Positions 14,030-21,715 of a stretch of DNA of 33,746 nt are shown in pieces. Location: assembly GCA_934597345.1 (NCBI GenBank), contig CAKTRJ010000026.1, positions 1-33,746 of the forward strand, in the 5' to 3' direction. Made by a program: the position numbers and the translations under genes. This DNA comes from an uncultured Oscillospiraceae bacterium. Its GTDB lineage: Bacteria; Bacillota; Clostridia; Oscillospirales; Oscillospiraceae. Under the pieces are notes generated by a model that was given only the letters and a program-made list of their open reading frames with translations, was not told where the DNA came from and did no database searches. Numbering within the stretch: position 1 is the first letter of the stretch; each line of letters starts with the position of its first letter.

Positions 14030-15735
14030 GGCAGGTCACTTCCTTTCTCATACACGGCGCTGATGCTGTAAATGCGGCAGCCGCCGTGACCGCTGAGCCG
14101 CAGCCGCAGCTGCGGGCACCGCACCGGACGGACGGTCATCAGTCCGGCCCGCACCTGACGGCTGCCACCCCGCAGGATGCCCGCGTACTGCCAGCTGCGG
14201 CCCTCGTCATAGCTGACGTGGGCCTTCACCCATGCGCCGCTGTCCGGCCAAAGACGCAGCTCAAGGCGCTGCAGGTACTTGTGTTCCGGCGTATCCAGCC
14301 CCAGCTCGCCGGTCTCTGCGGACCAGTCCAAGGGGGCTTCGTCCTCCTCGCCGCCGCCGTACAGCGCCGTGACACCGCTTGCCGTCAAGCCGTACAGCAC
14401 GCCGTCCGTCACGGCGAACTGCTTTACCCGCAGGCCATCCTGCCGGTGCCACAGCTTCCGCGCGGTGTCATAGACAAAAAGGTGATCCTCACCGTTCCGC
14501 CGGGCCGACAGCCAGTACTGTCCCTCCGCCGCGCCGCCCACAGCGCTTTCGTACCGCTCATCACCGAAGCAGGCGGATACCAGCTGAGGCATGCTGCCGT
14601 CAAAGGCGTACACGCCGCCGCTGCCGTGAAAATACAGCACGCCGTCCGCCACCGCCAGCGAGCGGCTGCTGCCCTGCTTCACGCCGGGGCATTGCAGCGA
14701 TGTGATCTGGTGAGCGCCCGCGGCGCTGATGTAAAGCCGCTCCATGCTGTGCTCCTTGAAGAACAGCACCGTCCCCAGATAGGCCGCCGCGCCGGTGAAT
14801 ACGCCGTCGCTGCCCCGGTCGGCGGCATAGCTGTCGGTGGAAAGTCCCGCAAAGGTGTTCCAGTTGCGGAAATCGCCCAGTGCGCTGCCGTATACGGCGT
14901 TGACGCTCCTGCCGTCCACGATGCCGTATTTGCAGCCCCACAGCCGGTTGCCGCACTCCACCACGAAATCCATGTCCGGCACATAGCGCCGCACCGTCAC
15001 GGCGGTAGTCTGCTCCCCCTCAATGGCCGCCGCCGCGCCGATAACGATGATGTTGTCGCTGCATTGCAGCAGCGTCCATGTGCCGTCCACCGCCGCTCCG
15101 GTGCAGCCGGAAACCGTCACGCCGTCCCCGGCGGAGAAGCCCTTACCGATGTTGGCGGCGCTGAGCTTCATGGCCACGTCGCCCACCGCCTGCCACATCA
15201 TGCCGTCATACTGCATCAGTGCGCCGCTGCCGGTGTCCAGCCACAGGTCGCCGCTGGCGGGGGAGCCGGGGGCCGCCGCGCCGGTGGTGTACCCCTCATA
15301 CTCTGTGCCGTCGCTGCGGCACAGGGCGAAGGTAACGGTGCCGGTGGTCTGGCTGGTGTTCTCCAGACTGCCCTTATCGCTGAGATCCTGTGTGTTGATG
15401 TACATCTTATCCGGCCAGATCAGCAGATACGCGCCCATGCTGACCAATTGCTTTTCTCCGTCCGTCAGTGTCAAATCGATGGCTGCGCCGTTGATGTACA
15501 GCGTGCGGCCGTCCACCCAGATCAGGCAGTCCTTGGCGGCCAGACCGTTGGGCCTGTCCAGCGCCATGACGGCCTTACGCTTTTCCCGCACCGACAGCGT
15601 GGGATACGCGCAGCCGGACAGATTCTCCATCTTGGCGAAAGCGCCCAGCGGCGTCCGGGGCCGCGCGTCATAGCCTAAGAATTTGCTGACCGTCACGCGC
15701 TGCTGTGCCGGAACAGGCAGTTGAGATAGAAACAT
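14026..15735 (-). CDS. Phage tail nozzle-like (beta-propeller) protein
   Basis: This 569-residue beta-rich protein begins with the phage-like MFLSQLPVPAQQRVTVSKFLGYD and contains KMENLSGCAYPTLSVRE. Repeated propeller-like strands follow: NRLWGCKYGIVDGRSVNAVY, SALGDFRNWNTF, GTVLFFKEHSMERLYI, GVLYFHGSGGVYAFDG and DHLFVYDTARKLWHR. The GDF-x-NW stretch after a 'natural place to look up a value' pattern is like the tail nozzle proteins of short-tailed phages (P22 gp10 type), which cap the portal channel. The start at 15735 has AAAGGAGG ahead of it. Position between head-completion genes and the fibre fits a nozzle. The assignment is by resemblance and context only. Confidence 0.62.
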   Translation of the reverse strand: MFLSQLPVPAQQRVTVSKFLGYDARPRTPLGAFAKMENLSGCAYPTLSVREKRKAVMALDRPNGLAAKDCLIWVDGRTLYINGAAIDLTLTDGEKQLVSMGAYLLIWPDKMYINTQDLSDKGSLENTSQTTGTVTFALCRSDGTEYEGYTTGAAAPGSPASGDLWLDTGSGALMQYDGMMWQAVGDVAMKLSAANIGKGFSAGDGVTVSGCTGAAVDGTWTLLQCSDNIIVIGAAAAIEGEQTTAVTVRRYVPDMDFVVECGNRLWGCKYGIVDGRSVNAVYGSALGDFRNWNTFAGLSTDSYAADRGSDGVFTGAAAYLGTVLFFKEHSMERLYISAAGAHQITSLQCPGVKQGSSRSLAVADGVLYFHGSGGVYAFDGSMPQLVSACFGDERYESAVGGAAEGQYWLSARRNGEDHLFVYDTARKLWHRQDGLRVKQFAVTDGVLYGLTASGVTALYGGGEEDEAPLDWSAETGELGLDTPEHKYLQRLELRLWPDSGAWVKAHVSYDEGRSWQYAGILRGGSRQVRAGLMTVRPVRCPQLRLRLSGHGGCRIYSISAVYEKGSDLP

Positions 15736-15790
15736 GTGGTTCCTCCTTTCTTACACGGGGCGGGAGGAAAACCCTCCCGCCCCGATCGCT

Positions 15791-16150
15791 TCAGCATAGC
15801 TTCAGTGCCCGGACGCCCTGCGCCGGCGCGGCGGTACGGCATACATAGTCCCGGTACGTCAGCAGGCCGTTGTTCCAGCTGGCGGCGGCGCTGTTATAGC
15901 GTGCCATCTCGCCGTTGCAATAGTGGATCTGGGCCTCCACATAGTGGCGGTACAGCTCATCATAGGGGGCCTCCACCGTCAGCGGCGCACCGTCCTCCAG
16001 CGGAGGGAGCGCACCGGTCACCCGGCGGATCTCACGCAGCACAAAGCCCTCCGCCTGCGCCAGCCACCGCAGCTTTTCCGCCTTGGCGTACTGGTTGGGC
16101 ACCAGTGCGTCCACCTGCTCCAGCACCTGTGCCGGTGTGATGTTTGCCAT
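15791..16150 (-). CDS. Small phage head-tail adaptor-like protein
   Basis: This 119-residue, mainly helical protein begins MANITPAQVLEQVDALVPNQ and contains KLRWLAQAEGFVLREI and YDELYRHYVEAQIHYCNGEM. It resembles the short helical head-completion or adaptor proteins that sit under the portal in many phages (gp6-like), which also tend to have an N-terminal helix followed by a Tyr-rich helix. The start at 16150 is chosen over a longer frame because GAGGAGGTGA lies just before it. It occupies the expected place after the capsid gene and before the tail genes. Family assignment is tentative. Confidence 0.6.
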   Translation of the reverse strand: MANITPAQVLEQVDALVPNQYAKAEKLRWLAQAEGFVLREIRRVTGALPPLEDGAPLTVEAPYDELYRHYVEAQIHYCNGEMARYNSAAASWNNGLLTYRDYVCRTAAPAQGVRALKLC

Positions 16151-16163
16151 GGGCGTCACCTCC

Positions 16164-16376
16164 TCAGTCGGCCATTCTGTCCACATAGCGGCGGGCCTCG
16201 TCCGCCATCATCCGGGCGTTTTCCAGCACCTCCGCCACATAGTCGGGCACCTGTACCTGCACGCCCTTCATGATCTTCCAGCTTCGGCCGTTGACGGAGA
16301 CGATCACAAAGTTCTCCTCCTGCTTGCGGCCTCTGGGGATGGTCACACTGACCATCTGCTCCTGTTTGCTTGCCAT
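16164..16376 (-). CDS. Small hypothetical phage protein
   Basis: This 70-residue basic protein begins MASKQEQMVSVTIPRGRKQE. It has a short beta hairpin (ENFVIVSVNGRSWKIMKGV) and a C-terminal helix ending EARRYVDRMAD. AAGGAGG precedes the start. It lies 18 bases after the capsid gene and 13 bases before the adaptor-like gene. Proteins of this size and pattern, with a V-NG--W-I-KG strand pair followed by a helix, are frequent between capsid and adaptor genes of Firmicute phages. No function is known to me. Confidence 0.65.
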   Translation of the reverse strand: MASKQEQMVSVTIPRGRKQEENFVIVSVNGRSWKIMKGVQVQVPDYVAEVLENARMMADEARRYVDRMAD

Positions 16377-16394
16377 ATCCCGTTCCTCCTTGCG

Positions 16395-17627
16395 TTAGTT
16401 GGATTTGTCCTCGCCGGAATAACTGCTGCCGCACTCCACGCGGACGATGTACTCGTCGTACAGGATGGCGGCGGCGTGGATACCCTTCCAGCCCACACTG
16501 GAGCGCTGATCCAGAGGATCAGCAGTGCCGGAGGAGCCGCGGGGCTTCACGATGACCTCGGTGCCCTCACTGAGATCCACCACGCCATAAGCGCCCTTGC
16601 CCACAAACAGACAGCCGTAGACTGCCAGACCGTCCTTGCCGCCCTCGCCGGGATAAATGACGGCGTTGTCCGCCACGGTGACGGTCTCCTCCAGCGTCAG
16701 TTGGCTGGCGGTGTTGGACTTCACCTTCACGCGCTTGCCGCCGCACAGCACATAACGGCCTGCCAGGGCACCGGCGGCCACGGTGCCGCCGTCGAAGCTG
16801 ACGGTAGCGGAGTCGTTGGCGGCGGCGCTGGCGGTCAGTGTGCGGCTGTTGGCGGCCAAATCGTCGCCGCGGAAGATCTTGGCCTCGGTGGTCTCCACAA
16901 AGCGCACGCCGTGCAGCTCACCGATCTCACCGGAGAACAGCTCCGTGGCGGCGGCATACTGATGGGCGGCCACCCAGTCGGGGTCGTTGCGCAGGTCGAA
17001 GGCCACGCTGGGATGGATGATGCACACATACTTGCCGTCGAAGGTAGGTGCGTTCATCTTCTTCAGCGCCGTGGCGGCGCGGGCCACCAGCTCGGCGGTC
17101 ATGGTGCAGCTCTTGTCCAGACCGTAGCGGTGCAGCACCTCGGTTTTCTTGCCGTCGGCGTCCTTGCCGGGGGCGTAGATGACGTGGGTGCCCTGCTGGA
17201 TCTCGTTGCGGGTCACAGTGTCCAGCGTCAGACCCATGTTGGCGCCGTGGCGGTCGGTGATCTCCAGCACCACGTCGTCGATGGCGGTCAGATCCAGCAT
17301 GTCGGACACGGTGGTATAGTCGCCGTACTGGCTCAGCTCCTTGGTGATGTAGCTGACGGTGATGCCGCTGCCGTCAGGGGTCACGCCCTCGGTCAGGGGC
17401 GTCAGCGCCTTGTCGAAGGAGCCGAATTTGCGCCACTCCACGGTCTTGCCGCCGCCTACGGGCAGGGGCTTGGTGGCGGCAAACTGGTTGTGCACCAGCG
17501 CGGGCTTGGCGTTTTCCAGCAGCTCCATGCCGTAATAGGTTTTCATCTCGGCGCTGAGACTCTGGGTGCCGGTGGTCTGTACGTTGCTGCCAGCGAAGCG
17601 CTGCAGATCGAAGGAATATTCGTTCAT
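16395..17627 (-). CDS. Major capsid protein, N4-gp56 family
   Basis: This 410-residue protein matches the N4-gp56 type of HK97-fold major capsid proteins. Landmarks are ENAKPALVHNQFA and KTVEWRKFGSF near residues 35-70, the NEIQQGTHVIYAPGKD stretch, IIHPSVAFDLRNDPDWVAA near residue 210, and HGVRFVETTEAKIF. The N terminus reads MNEYSFDLQRFAGSN: the DLQRFAG segment resembles the Prp cleavage site of ribosomal protein L27 (LQFFAS), predicting removal of 11 residues during maturation by the Prp-like protease two genes upstream. AAAGGAG precedes the start. A 127-bp gap before it is the longest within the cassette and could hold a promoter for high capsid expression, though none is obvious. Confidence 0.88.
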   Translation of the reverse strand: MNEYSFDLQRFAGSNVQTTGTQSLSAEMKTYYGMELLENAKPALVHNQFAATKPLPVGGGKTVEWRKFGSFDKALTPLTEGVTPDGSGITVSYITKELSQYGDYTTVSDMLDLTAIDDVVLEITDRHGANMGLTLDTVTRNEIQQGTHVIYAPGKDADGKKTEVLHRYGLDKSCTMTAELVARAATALKKMNAPTFDGKYVCIIHPSVAFDLRNDPDWVAAHQYAAATELFSGEIGELHGVRFVETTEAKIFRGDDLAANSRTLTASAAANDSATVSFDGGTVAAGALAGRYVLCGGKRVKVKSNTASQLTLEETVTVADNAVIYPGEGGKDGLAVYGCLFVGKGAYGVVDLSEGTEVIVKPRGSSGTADPLDQRSSVGWKGIHAAAILYDEYIVRVECGSSYSGEDKSN

Positions 17628-17754
17628 CTTGATACTCTCCTTTTATAAATGTAGTGTTTCTCCCCGGCGGCGGGAGCGTTCTGCGCCCGAAGAAAGCGTC
17701 TGCGGTAGCCCGCGACCCCGCCCGGATACCCGGACATCTATATCAAAACCCAGT

Positions 17755-18327
17755 TTAAAACCGGATCTTTTCTCCGCGCTGCACCCGCTTCCGGATCTCC
17801 GCCAGCTCGCCGGAGGTCAGCGCCTTGGGATCGGCGCGGGTCACGGCGCTGCTGCCGTGGCCGCCGTTTTCCGCGATCCGCCGTCTGCCGCTGGCCACGG
17901 CGCGGCTCATCTGCTCGCCGGAGCGCTGCACGGCGTAGCGCATGGCCTGCGCCAGCAGTTCTCTGCGGTGCGTCACCTCATAGGCGGTGCGCCCGTCGAT
18001 GCCCGCCGCCACAAGACGGCCGAAGGTGGGATCGCGCATCTCCTTCTGCCAGTCAAAGCCCTCATAGACCCGGCGGATATCCTCTGCCTCCTGCGCCAGC
18101 CGCGCCACGCAGCCGCTTTCGTAGGCGTGCTGCTCCTGGGCCTGACGCCGCAGCGTCTCGTTCTCCTGCCGCAGCGTCCGCAGGCGGCCGTCCAGGATTT
18201 TCTGCACCCGCGCCTGAAACGGCTGCTTGCACCGTCCTTGGATCAGTTCTTCAAATTCCGCCGCCGCGCCGTCTGTATCCACGGCCTCCGGTGTACCGGC
18301 CTGCGTCAATTCCTGCTGGTCATGCAT
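17755..18327 (-). CDS. Phage scaffolding-like protein
   Basis: This 190-residue charged protein begins MHDQQELTQAGTPEAV. An acidic N terminus leads to EFEELIQGRCKQPFQARVQK, then a coiled-coil stretch (RLRTLRQENETLRRQAQEQH) and a basic C terminus (RKRVQRGEKIRF). This acidic-coil-basic layout, and the position directly before the major capsid gene, are those of capsid assembly scaffolds, which form the core of the prohead and then leave. The start at 18327 is chosen for AAGGAGGG ahead of it; the gene overlaps the end of the protease gene by 8 bases. No DLQ-x-FA motif is seen in it. The C terminus keeps Arg/Lys spacing typical of capsid binding. Confidence 0.75.
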   Translation of the reverse strand: MHDQQELTQAGTPEAVDTDGAAAEFEELIQGRCKQPFQARVQKILDGRLRTLRQENETLRRQAQEQHAYESGCVARLAQEAEDIRRVYEGFDWQKEMRDPTFGRLVAAGIDGRTAYEVTHRRELLAQAMRYAVQRSGEQMSRAVASGRRRIAENGGHGSSAVTRADPKALTSGELAEIRKRVQRGEKIRF

Positions 18328-18622
18328 GGCGTTCCCTCCTTGTCCGAAGGTCTCTGACCTCCACATAGTCTCCATAATGCCGCGCCAGCAGGCAAAGTCC
18401 CTGCCGCGCCACCTCCAGTGCGCCGCTGTCCTGCACCGCCATCAGCGACCAGAAGCCGTCGCCCCGGATGTCCAGCACCGGGGCGCTCTGCGCCTTCAGC
18501 GTCGCGGCGGCGGCTTCCATCAGCATGCTGACGGCGGCGCATATGATGTCCTGTCCCTTTGCTCCATAGCCGCTGTGGCCATAGGCCCATATGGCACGGT
18601 CATGTATCGTTGCGCGGATCAT
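18320..18622 (-). CDS. prp: Prp-like cysteine protease, putative prohead protease
   Basis: This 100-residue protein matches the Prp family (ribosomal-processing cysteine protease, formerly DUF464), which in Firmicutes removes the N-terminal extension of ribosomal protein L27. The catalytic pair is visible: His16 in GHSGYG and Cys28 in GQDIICAAVS, with the same 12-residue spacing as in Staphylococcus Prp. Its gene overlaps the portal stop by 4 bases (ATGA) and overlaps the scaffold start, exactly where phages carry the prohead protease. The chromosomal prp normally lies between rplU and rpmA, so this is a second, phage-dedicated copy. The capsid protein encoded downstream carries a DLQRFAG motif near its N terminus, a plausible substrate. 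Substrate and role are inference. Confidence 0.85.
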   Translation of the reverse strand: MIRATIHDRAIWAYGHSGYGAKGQDIICAAVSMLMEAAAATLKAQSAPVLDIRGDGFWSLMAVQDSGALEVARQGLCLLARHYGDYVEVRDLRTRRERHA

Positions 18623-20595
18623 CTGGGCCGCACCACCTCCCGTGACTGTCTGCGGCTGCGCTCCATGGCGCTGGCCGCCGTCTGTGCCGCCTTCATGGCG
18701 CTGGCGGAGGCCCTGACCTGACCGCCGGACTGCTCCGCCGCCAGACTTTCCGCCAGATGGGTGCCCTTCGCCTCGTCCACGATCTGCGCCAGCTGCAAAA
18801 GCTGCTGCCGCAGCGCCGCGATCTCCGAGGCCTGCGTCTTACCGGTGGAGATCACCCGTGCCAGATGATCCTTGTTTTTGAACTCCATCAGCTCCAGACA
18901 CCGCAGCGCCTGATCCGCCAGATCATCCCGGAAGAAGCCCATCTGGAACAGCTGCAGGGCCAGCTGATTGTGCTCCGCCGTGCGGTAGGGGCTTTCCTGC
19001 TCCGCACCGATCTCCAGATCGAACTCCGGAACCCGGTAGGATACGTTCACGCCGTCGTCCATCATCTTGGGCTGCAAGCCGCGGTAGTCATAGCTGATGA
19101 ACTCCTCCGTTCCCATGGCGCCCAGCAGACGGAACTGCCGGGGCAGCTCATAGAACTGGCGGATCAGCTCGATGCACAGCGTCACCACATCGGAAAAGGC
19201 CTCGTATCCGTCGTCGATCATGTTGCGGCTCAGCTTGCCGCCGCTTTCCTGTAAAGCGGCGATGGCGGTGCCCGCCGTTACACCGGATGCGGTGCCGCCG
19301 TTGGCCACGTCCCGGTTGCCCGCCGTTTCCTTCATCTCCGCGATCTTGTTGTTCAGGATCGCCACGTACACGCTGTCAAGGCTGCCTGCGTGGATGGGCG
19401 CGATGGAATCGCTGCCCAGATTTCCGTTGGTGTGGACAAAGGGCCGCGTCCAGTCGGCATACTCGTTTTCGTTCACTGCGCCGTCGGAGCGGATAAAGAA
19501 CCGGGGCGTGGCGTTGGCCAGCGTGTTTTTCAAGATAGCCTGATTCATCAGGTCGATCTGCTTCTGGGGGCTTTTGCACAGATCCACATAGCCATACCCG
19601 CAGGGAGTTCCCTCCTCGGGAAACAGCACATCGAACACGAAGGGGTATTTTCCGTGGTCATACCAGCCCCGCTTCGCCATGCTGGGGCCGCAGGGCACCT
19701 CCTCCATCACCGGCGCGCCGTTCTCGTCCACACCGCGGAACTGGGCCTCCACAGGCTGCCGGGTGTCGTTCTCCGTGGCATACAGCACCGTTTCCCCCAC
19801 ATACTTGCAGTACTGCAGCACCTTCCGGCCATCCACCTCCGTGTGATAGTACCAGTCCACCACCAGCGACTTGTTGGAGGTATCCACCGTGTCGTCATAG
19901 AGATAGCGGCTCAGGGTCATGTCACCCCGGCCCAGCTTTCCCTCCAGCTGGGGATAGGCCGCCAGCAGCTCCTCGTTGTCCTGCAATTCGGTAGAGAAGA
20001 AGTTGGGGCTCTGCTGGATGTCGGTGACGCCGGGGGACCAGAACAGGTTCAGCAGATCCATCCGCTTCACGCTGATGTCGCCCAGGCCGTTCAGCTTGCT
20101 GCCGTCCCAGAACACACCGTACACGGCGCAGCCGGATTTCAGCTTGTACCACCATGCGGAGGAATAGGTGCGCTTGAACTGGTTCTTCTTCAGGATCACC
20201 GGCAGGATGCGGCTCAGCCGCTGGGCCTCCTGCCGGTCGTCCGGCTCGCGGGGCAGCACGGTGGGGGAGGGGTAGCAGTCCATGGCGTCGGCGTGCTTGG
20301 ACAGGATGCAGTTCACCAGCCATCCGCTGGCGGGCTGGGGGTCGCCGCTGTTGCCGCCCTGCCCCTCCTTCTCCATCTGTTCCCAGTGGCGCAGCTTCCA
20401 GAACTGCTCATTGTCGATGATGCGCTGCTCCAGATGCAGCTTTCCATGCTTGTACATTTTCAGGATCGCGTTGGCTCTGCGCAGCTCGTCCCGGCCGATC
20501 TTCGGCTTTACCAGAATGTCGGCGGCGTTGGCGGCTGCCATGGCCGCTGCCGCGTCCCGCTCGATGGCGGACTGCGCCGCATTGTTTTGTGTCAT
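18619..20595 (-). CDS. Phage portal protein
   Basis: This 658-residue protein would form the dodecameric ring at one capsid vertex through which DNA passes. Portal-like features are the N-terminal helices with LRRANAILKMYKHGKLHLEQ and IIDNEQFWKLRHWEQ, the GWLVNCILSKHADAMDCYPS stretch, FWDGSKLNGLGDISVKRMDL with FWSPGVTDIQQSP, GYVDLCKSPQKQIDLMNQAI, and a wing and stem region with SGVTAGTAIAALQESGGK. The last is the conserved region of podovirus-type portals. A helical tail ends in a basic RRQSREVVRPR. The start at 20595 follows AGGAGG. It is the first gene of the cassette: no terminase gene lies upstream, only 150 bases and then the divergent methyltransferase promoter. Confidence 0.88.
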   Translation of the reverse strand: MTQNNAAQSAIERDAAAAMAAANAADILVKPKIGRDELRRANAILKMYKHGKLHLEQRIIDNEQFWKLRHWEQMEKEGQGGNSGDPQPASGWLVNCILSKHADAMDCYPSPTVLPREPDDRQEAQRLSRILPVILKKNQFKRTYSSAWWYKLKSGCAVYGVFWDGSKLNGLGDISVKRMDLLNLFWSPGVTDIQQSPNFFSTELQDNEELLAAYPQLEGKLGRGDMTLSRYLYDDTVDTSNKSLVVDWYYHTEVDGRKVLQYCKYVGETVLYATENDTRQPVEAQFRGVDENGAPVMEEVPCGPSMAKRGWYDHGKYPFVFDVLFPEEGTPCGYGYVDLCKSPQKQIDLMNQAILKNTLANATPRFFIRSDGAVNENEYADWTRPFVHTNGNLGSDSIAPIHAGSLDSVYVAILNNKIAEMKETAGNRDVANGGTASGVTAGTAIAALQESGGKLSRNMIDDGYEAFSDVVTLCIELIRQFYELPRQFRLLGAMGTEEFISYDYRGLQPKMMDDGVNVSYRVPEFDLEIGAEQESPYRTAEHNQLALQLFQMGFFRDDLADQALRCLELMEFKNKDHLARVISTGKTQASEIAALRQQLLQLAQIVDEAKGTHLAESLAAEQSGGQVRASASAMKAAQTAASAMERSRRQSREVVRPR

Positions 20596-20662
20596 AAGTA
20601 CCTCCTGCATGTCAGAATGGGCGCGGAGCGCCGCCCCGCACCCATACAGGATGGTCATGTGT

Positions 20663-20686
20663 TTGTTGCCCTTCCGGGGGCAACAA
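20663..20686 (-). other. Hairpin upstream of the portal gene
   Basis: A perfect 9-bp inverted repeat TTGTTGCCC / GGGCAACAA (20663-20671 with 20678-20686) encloses TTCCGG. It lies 68 bases before the portal start on the minus strand and has no T run on either side that fits a terminator. It could be an operator, an mRNA leader structure or a relic border of the element. Confidence 0.5.
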
Positions 20687-20753
20687 GACGTAAAATTTTT
20701 ATGAAGAATCCAAAAACACCGGAAAATGGCCATACTCCGCACCCTTCCCGGCC

Positions 20754-20782
20754 TTGACGGGCAGGGTGCGGCGATGTATAAT
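20754..20782 (+). promoter_or_regulatory. Promoter of the methyltransferase/ecf gene group
   Basis: TTGACG (20754-20759, 5 of 6) and TATAAT (20777-20782, exact) are separated by 17 bp. Because transcription should start near 20789, this decides the start codon of the next gene (ATG 20819) and rules out the longer upstream reading. Confidence 0.88.
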
Positions 20783-20818
20783 AAACTGATTTATTATCTG
20801 TATGGAGGACATGGGGTT

Positions 20819-21682
20819 ATGTGGATCGCGGATGGCTGGCAGGATTATGAATTGCTCTCCTGCGGCGGCGGAGAAAAACTGGAGCGTTGGGGTCGTCAGA
20901 TTCTGGTGCGGCCTGACCCGCAGGCCATCTGGGAGGCGGACAAGCGCTCGAAGCTGTGGCGGCAGGCCAACGCCCGTTACAGCCGCAGCTCCACCGGCGG
21001 CGGCCATTGGGAGAAGAACGACCTGCCCCAGAGCTGGCCCATCTGCTATAAGGAGCTGACCTTCCAGGTGAAGCCCATGAACTTCAAGCATACGGGCCTG
21101 TTCCCGGAGCAGGCGGCCAACTGGGACTTTGCCATGGACGCCATCCGTAACGCGGGACGTCCCATCCGCGTGCTGAACCTGTTCGCCTATACCGGCGGTG
21201 CCACCGTGGCCTGCGCCAGGGCGGGTGCCAGCGTCTGCCATGTGGACGCGGCCAAGGGTATGGTCTCCTGGGCCAAGGAGAACGCCAGACTCTCTGGCCT
21301 GGCCGACGCGCCCATCCGCTGGATCGTGGATGACTGCGCCAAGTTCGTGGAGCGGGAGATCCGCCGCGGCAAGACCTACGACGCCATCATTATGGACCCG
21401 CCCAGCTATGGCCGCGGCCCTTCCGGCGAGGTCTGGAAGCTGGAGGATAACCTGTATCCCTTCGTGAAGCTGTGCATGCAGGTGCTGTCGGATAAGCCCC
21501 TGTTCGTCATCATCAACAGCTATACCACCGGCCTTGCGCCCTCTGTGCTGGGCTATATCCTGCACCTGCTGGCCTGCCAGCGCTTTGGCGGCAAGGTCAT
21601 GTGGGACGAGCTGGGCCTGCCCTGTACCGAGTCCGGCATGGCGCTGCCCTGCGGCGCGACGGGCCGCTGGGTCAGCGAATAA
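20819..21682 (+). CDS. Class I SAM-dependent methyltransferase (RlmI/RlmK-like)
   Basis: This 287-residue methyltransferase has the SAM-binding motif I region VLNLFAYTGGATVACARAGA, motif II VCHVDAAKGMVSWAKENARL, the acidic DDCAKFV motif, and motif IV DPPSYGRG. The FAYTGG and DPPSYGRG patterns are those of COG1092-type 23S rRNA methyltransferases of the RlmI/RlmK type. It lacks an obvious N-terminal PUA domain and starts instead with a short region containing GGGEKLERWG. The start ATG 20819 follows GGAGG and a strong promoter. It is the first gene of a plus-strand unit; ecfA1 follows by 33 bases. The target nucleotide cannot be read from the sequence. Confidence 0.85.
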   Translation: MWIADGWQDYELLSCGGGEKLERWGRQILVRPDPQAIWEADKRSKLWRQANARYSRSSTGGGHWEKNDLPQSWPICYKELTFQVKPMNFKHTGLFPEQAANWDFAMDAIRNAGRPIRVLNLFAYTGGATVACARAGASVCHVDAAKGMVSWAKENARLSGLADAPIRWIVDDCAKFVEREIRRGKTYDAIIMDPPSYGRGPSGEVWKLEDNLYPFVKLCMQVLSDKPLFVIINSYTTGLAPSVLGYILHLLACQRFGGKVMWDELGLPCTESGMALPCGATGRWVSE

Positions 21683-21715
21683 CGCGATCATTTTCATAAG
21701 GAAACGATAAATATT

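Larger units (their letters stand above)
10527..20595 (-). mobile_element. Phage-like virion structural cassette without terminase, integrase or lysis genes
   Basis: Ten intact minus-strand genes are packed with overlaps or short gaps in the order portal, Prp-like protease, scaffold, N4-gp56-type capsid, two small proteins, nozzle-like protein, connector, collar fibre and peptidoglycan-binding protein. This is the head and short-tail half of a podovirus-like genome. Directly before the portal, where terminase genes normally lie, there is only a 9-bp hairpin and a divergent chromosomal gene. No integrase, repressor, replication, holin or endolysin gene is present, and no att-like direct repeat was noticed at the borders. 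Codon use matches the host. It is either a stable remnant or a domesticated particle. Confidence 0.8.

Noticed and set aside
18306..18590. Alternative minus-strand frame over prp (94 codons)
   Set aside because: Shadow of the Prp-like gene; the Prp frame is coupled to the portal stop and has the His/Cys motif.
20726..20818. Upstream start for the methyltransferase
   Set aside because: It would lie before the transcription start implied by the TTGACG-N17-TATAAT promoter.
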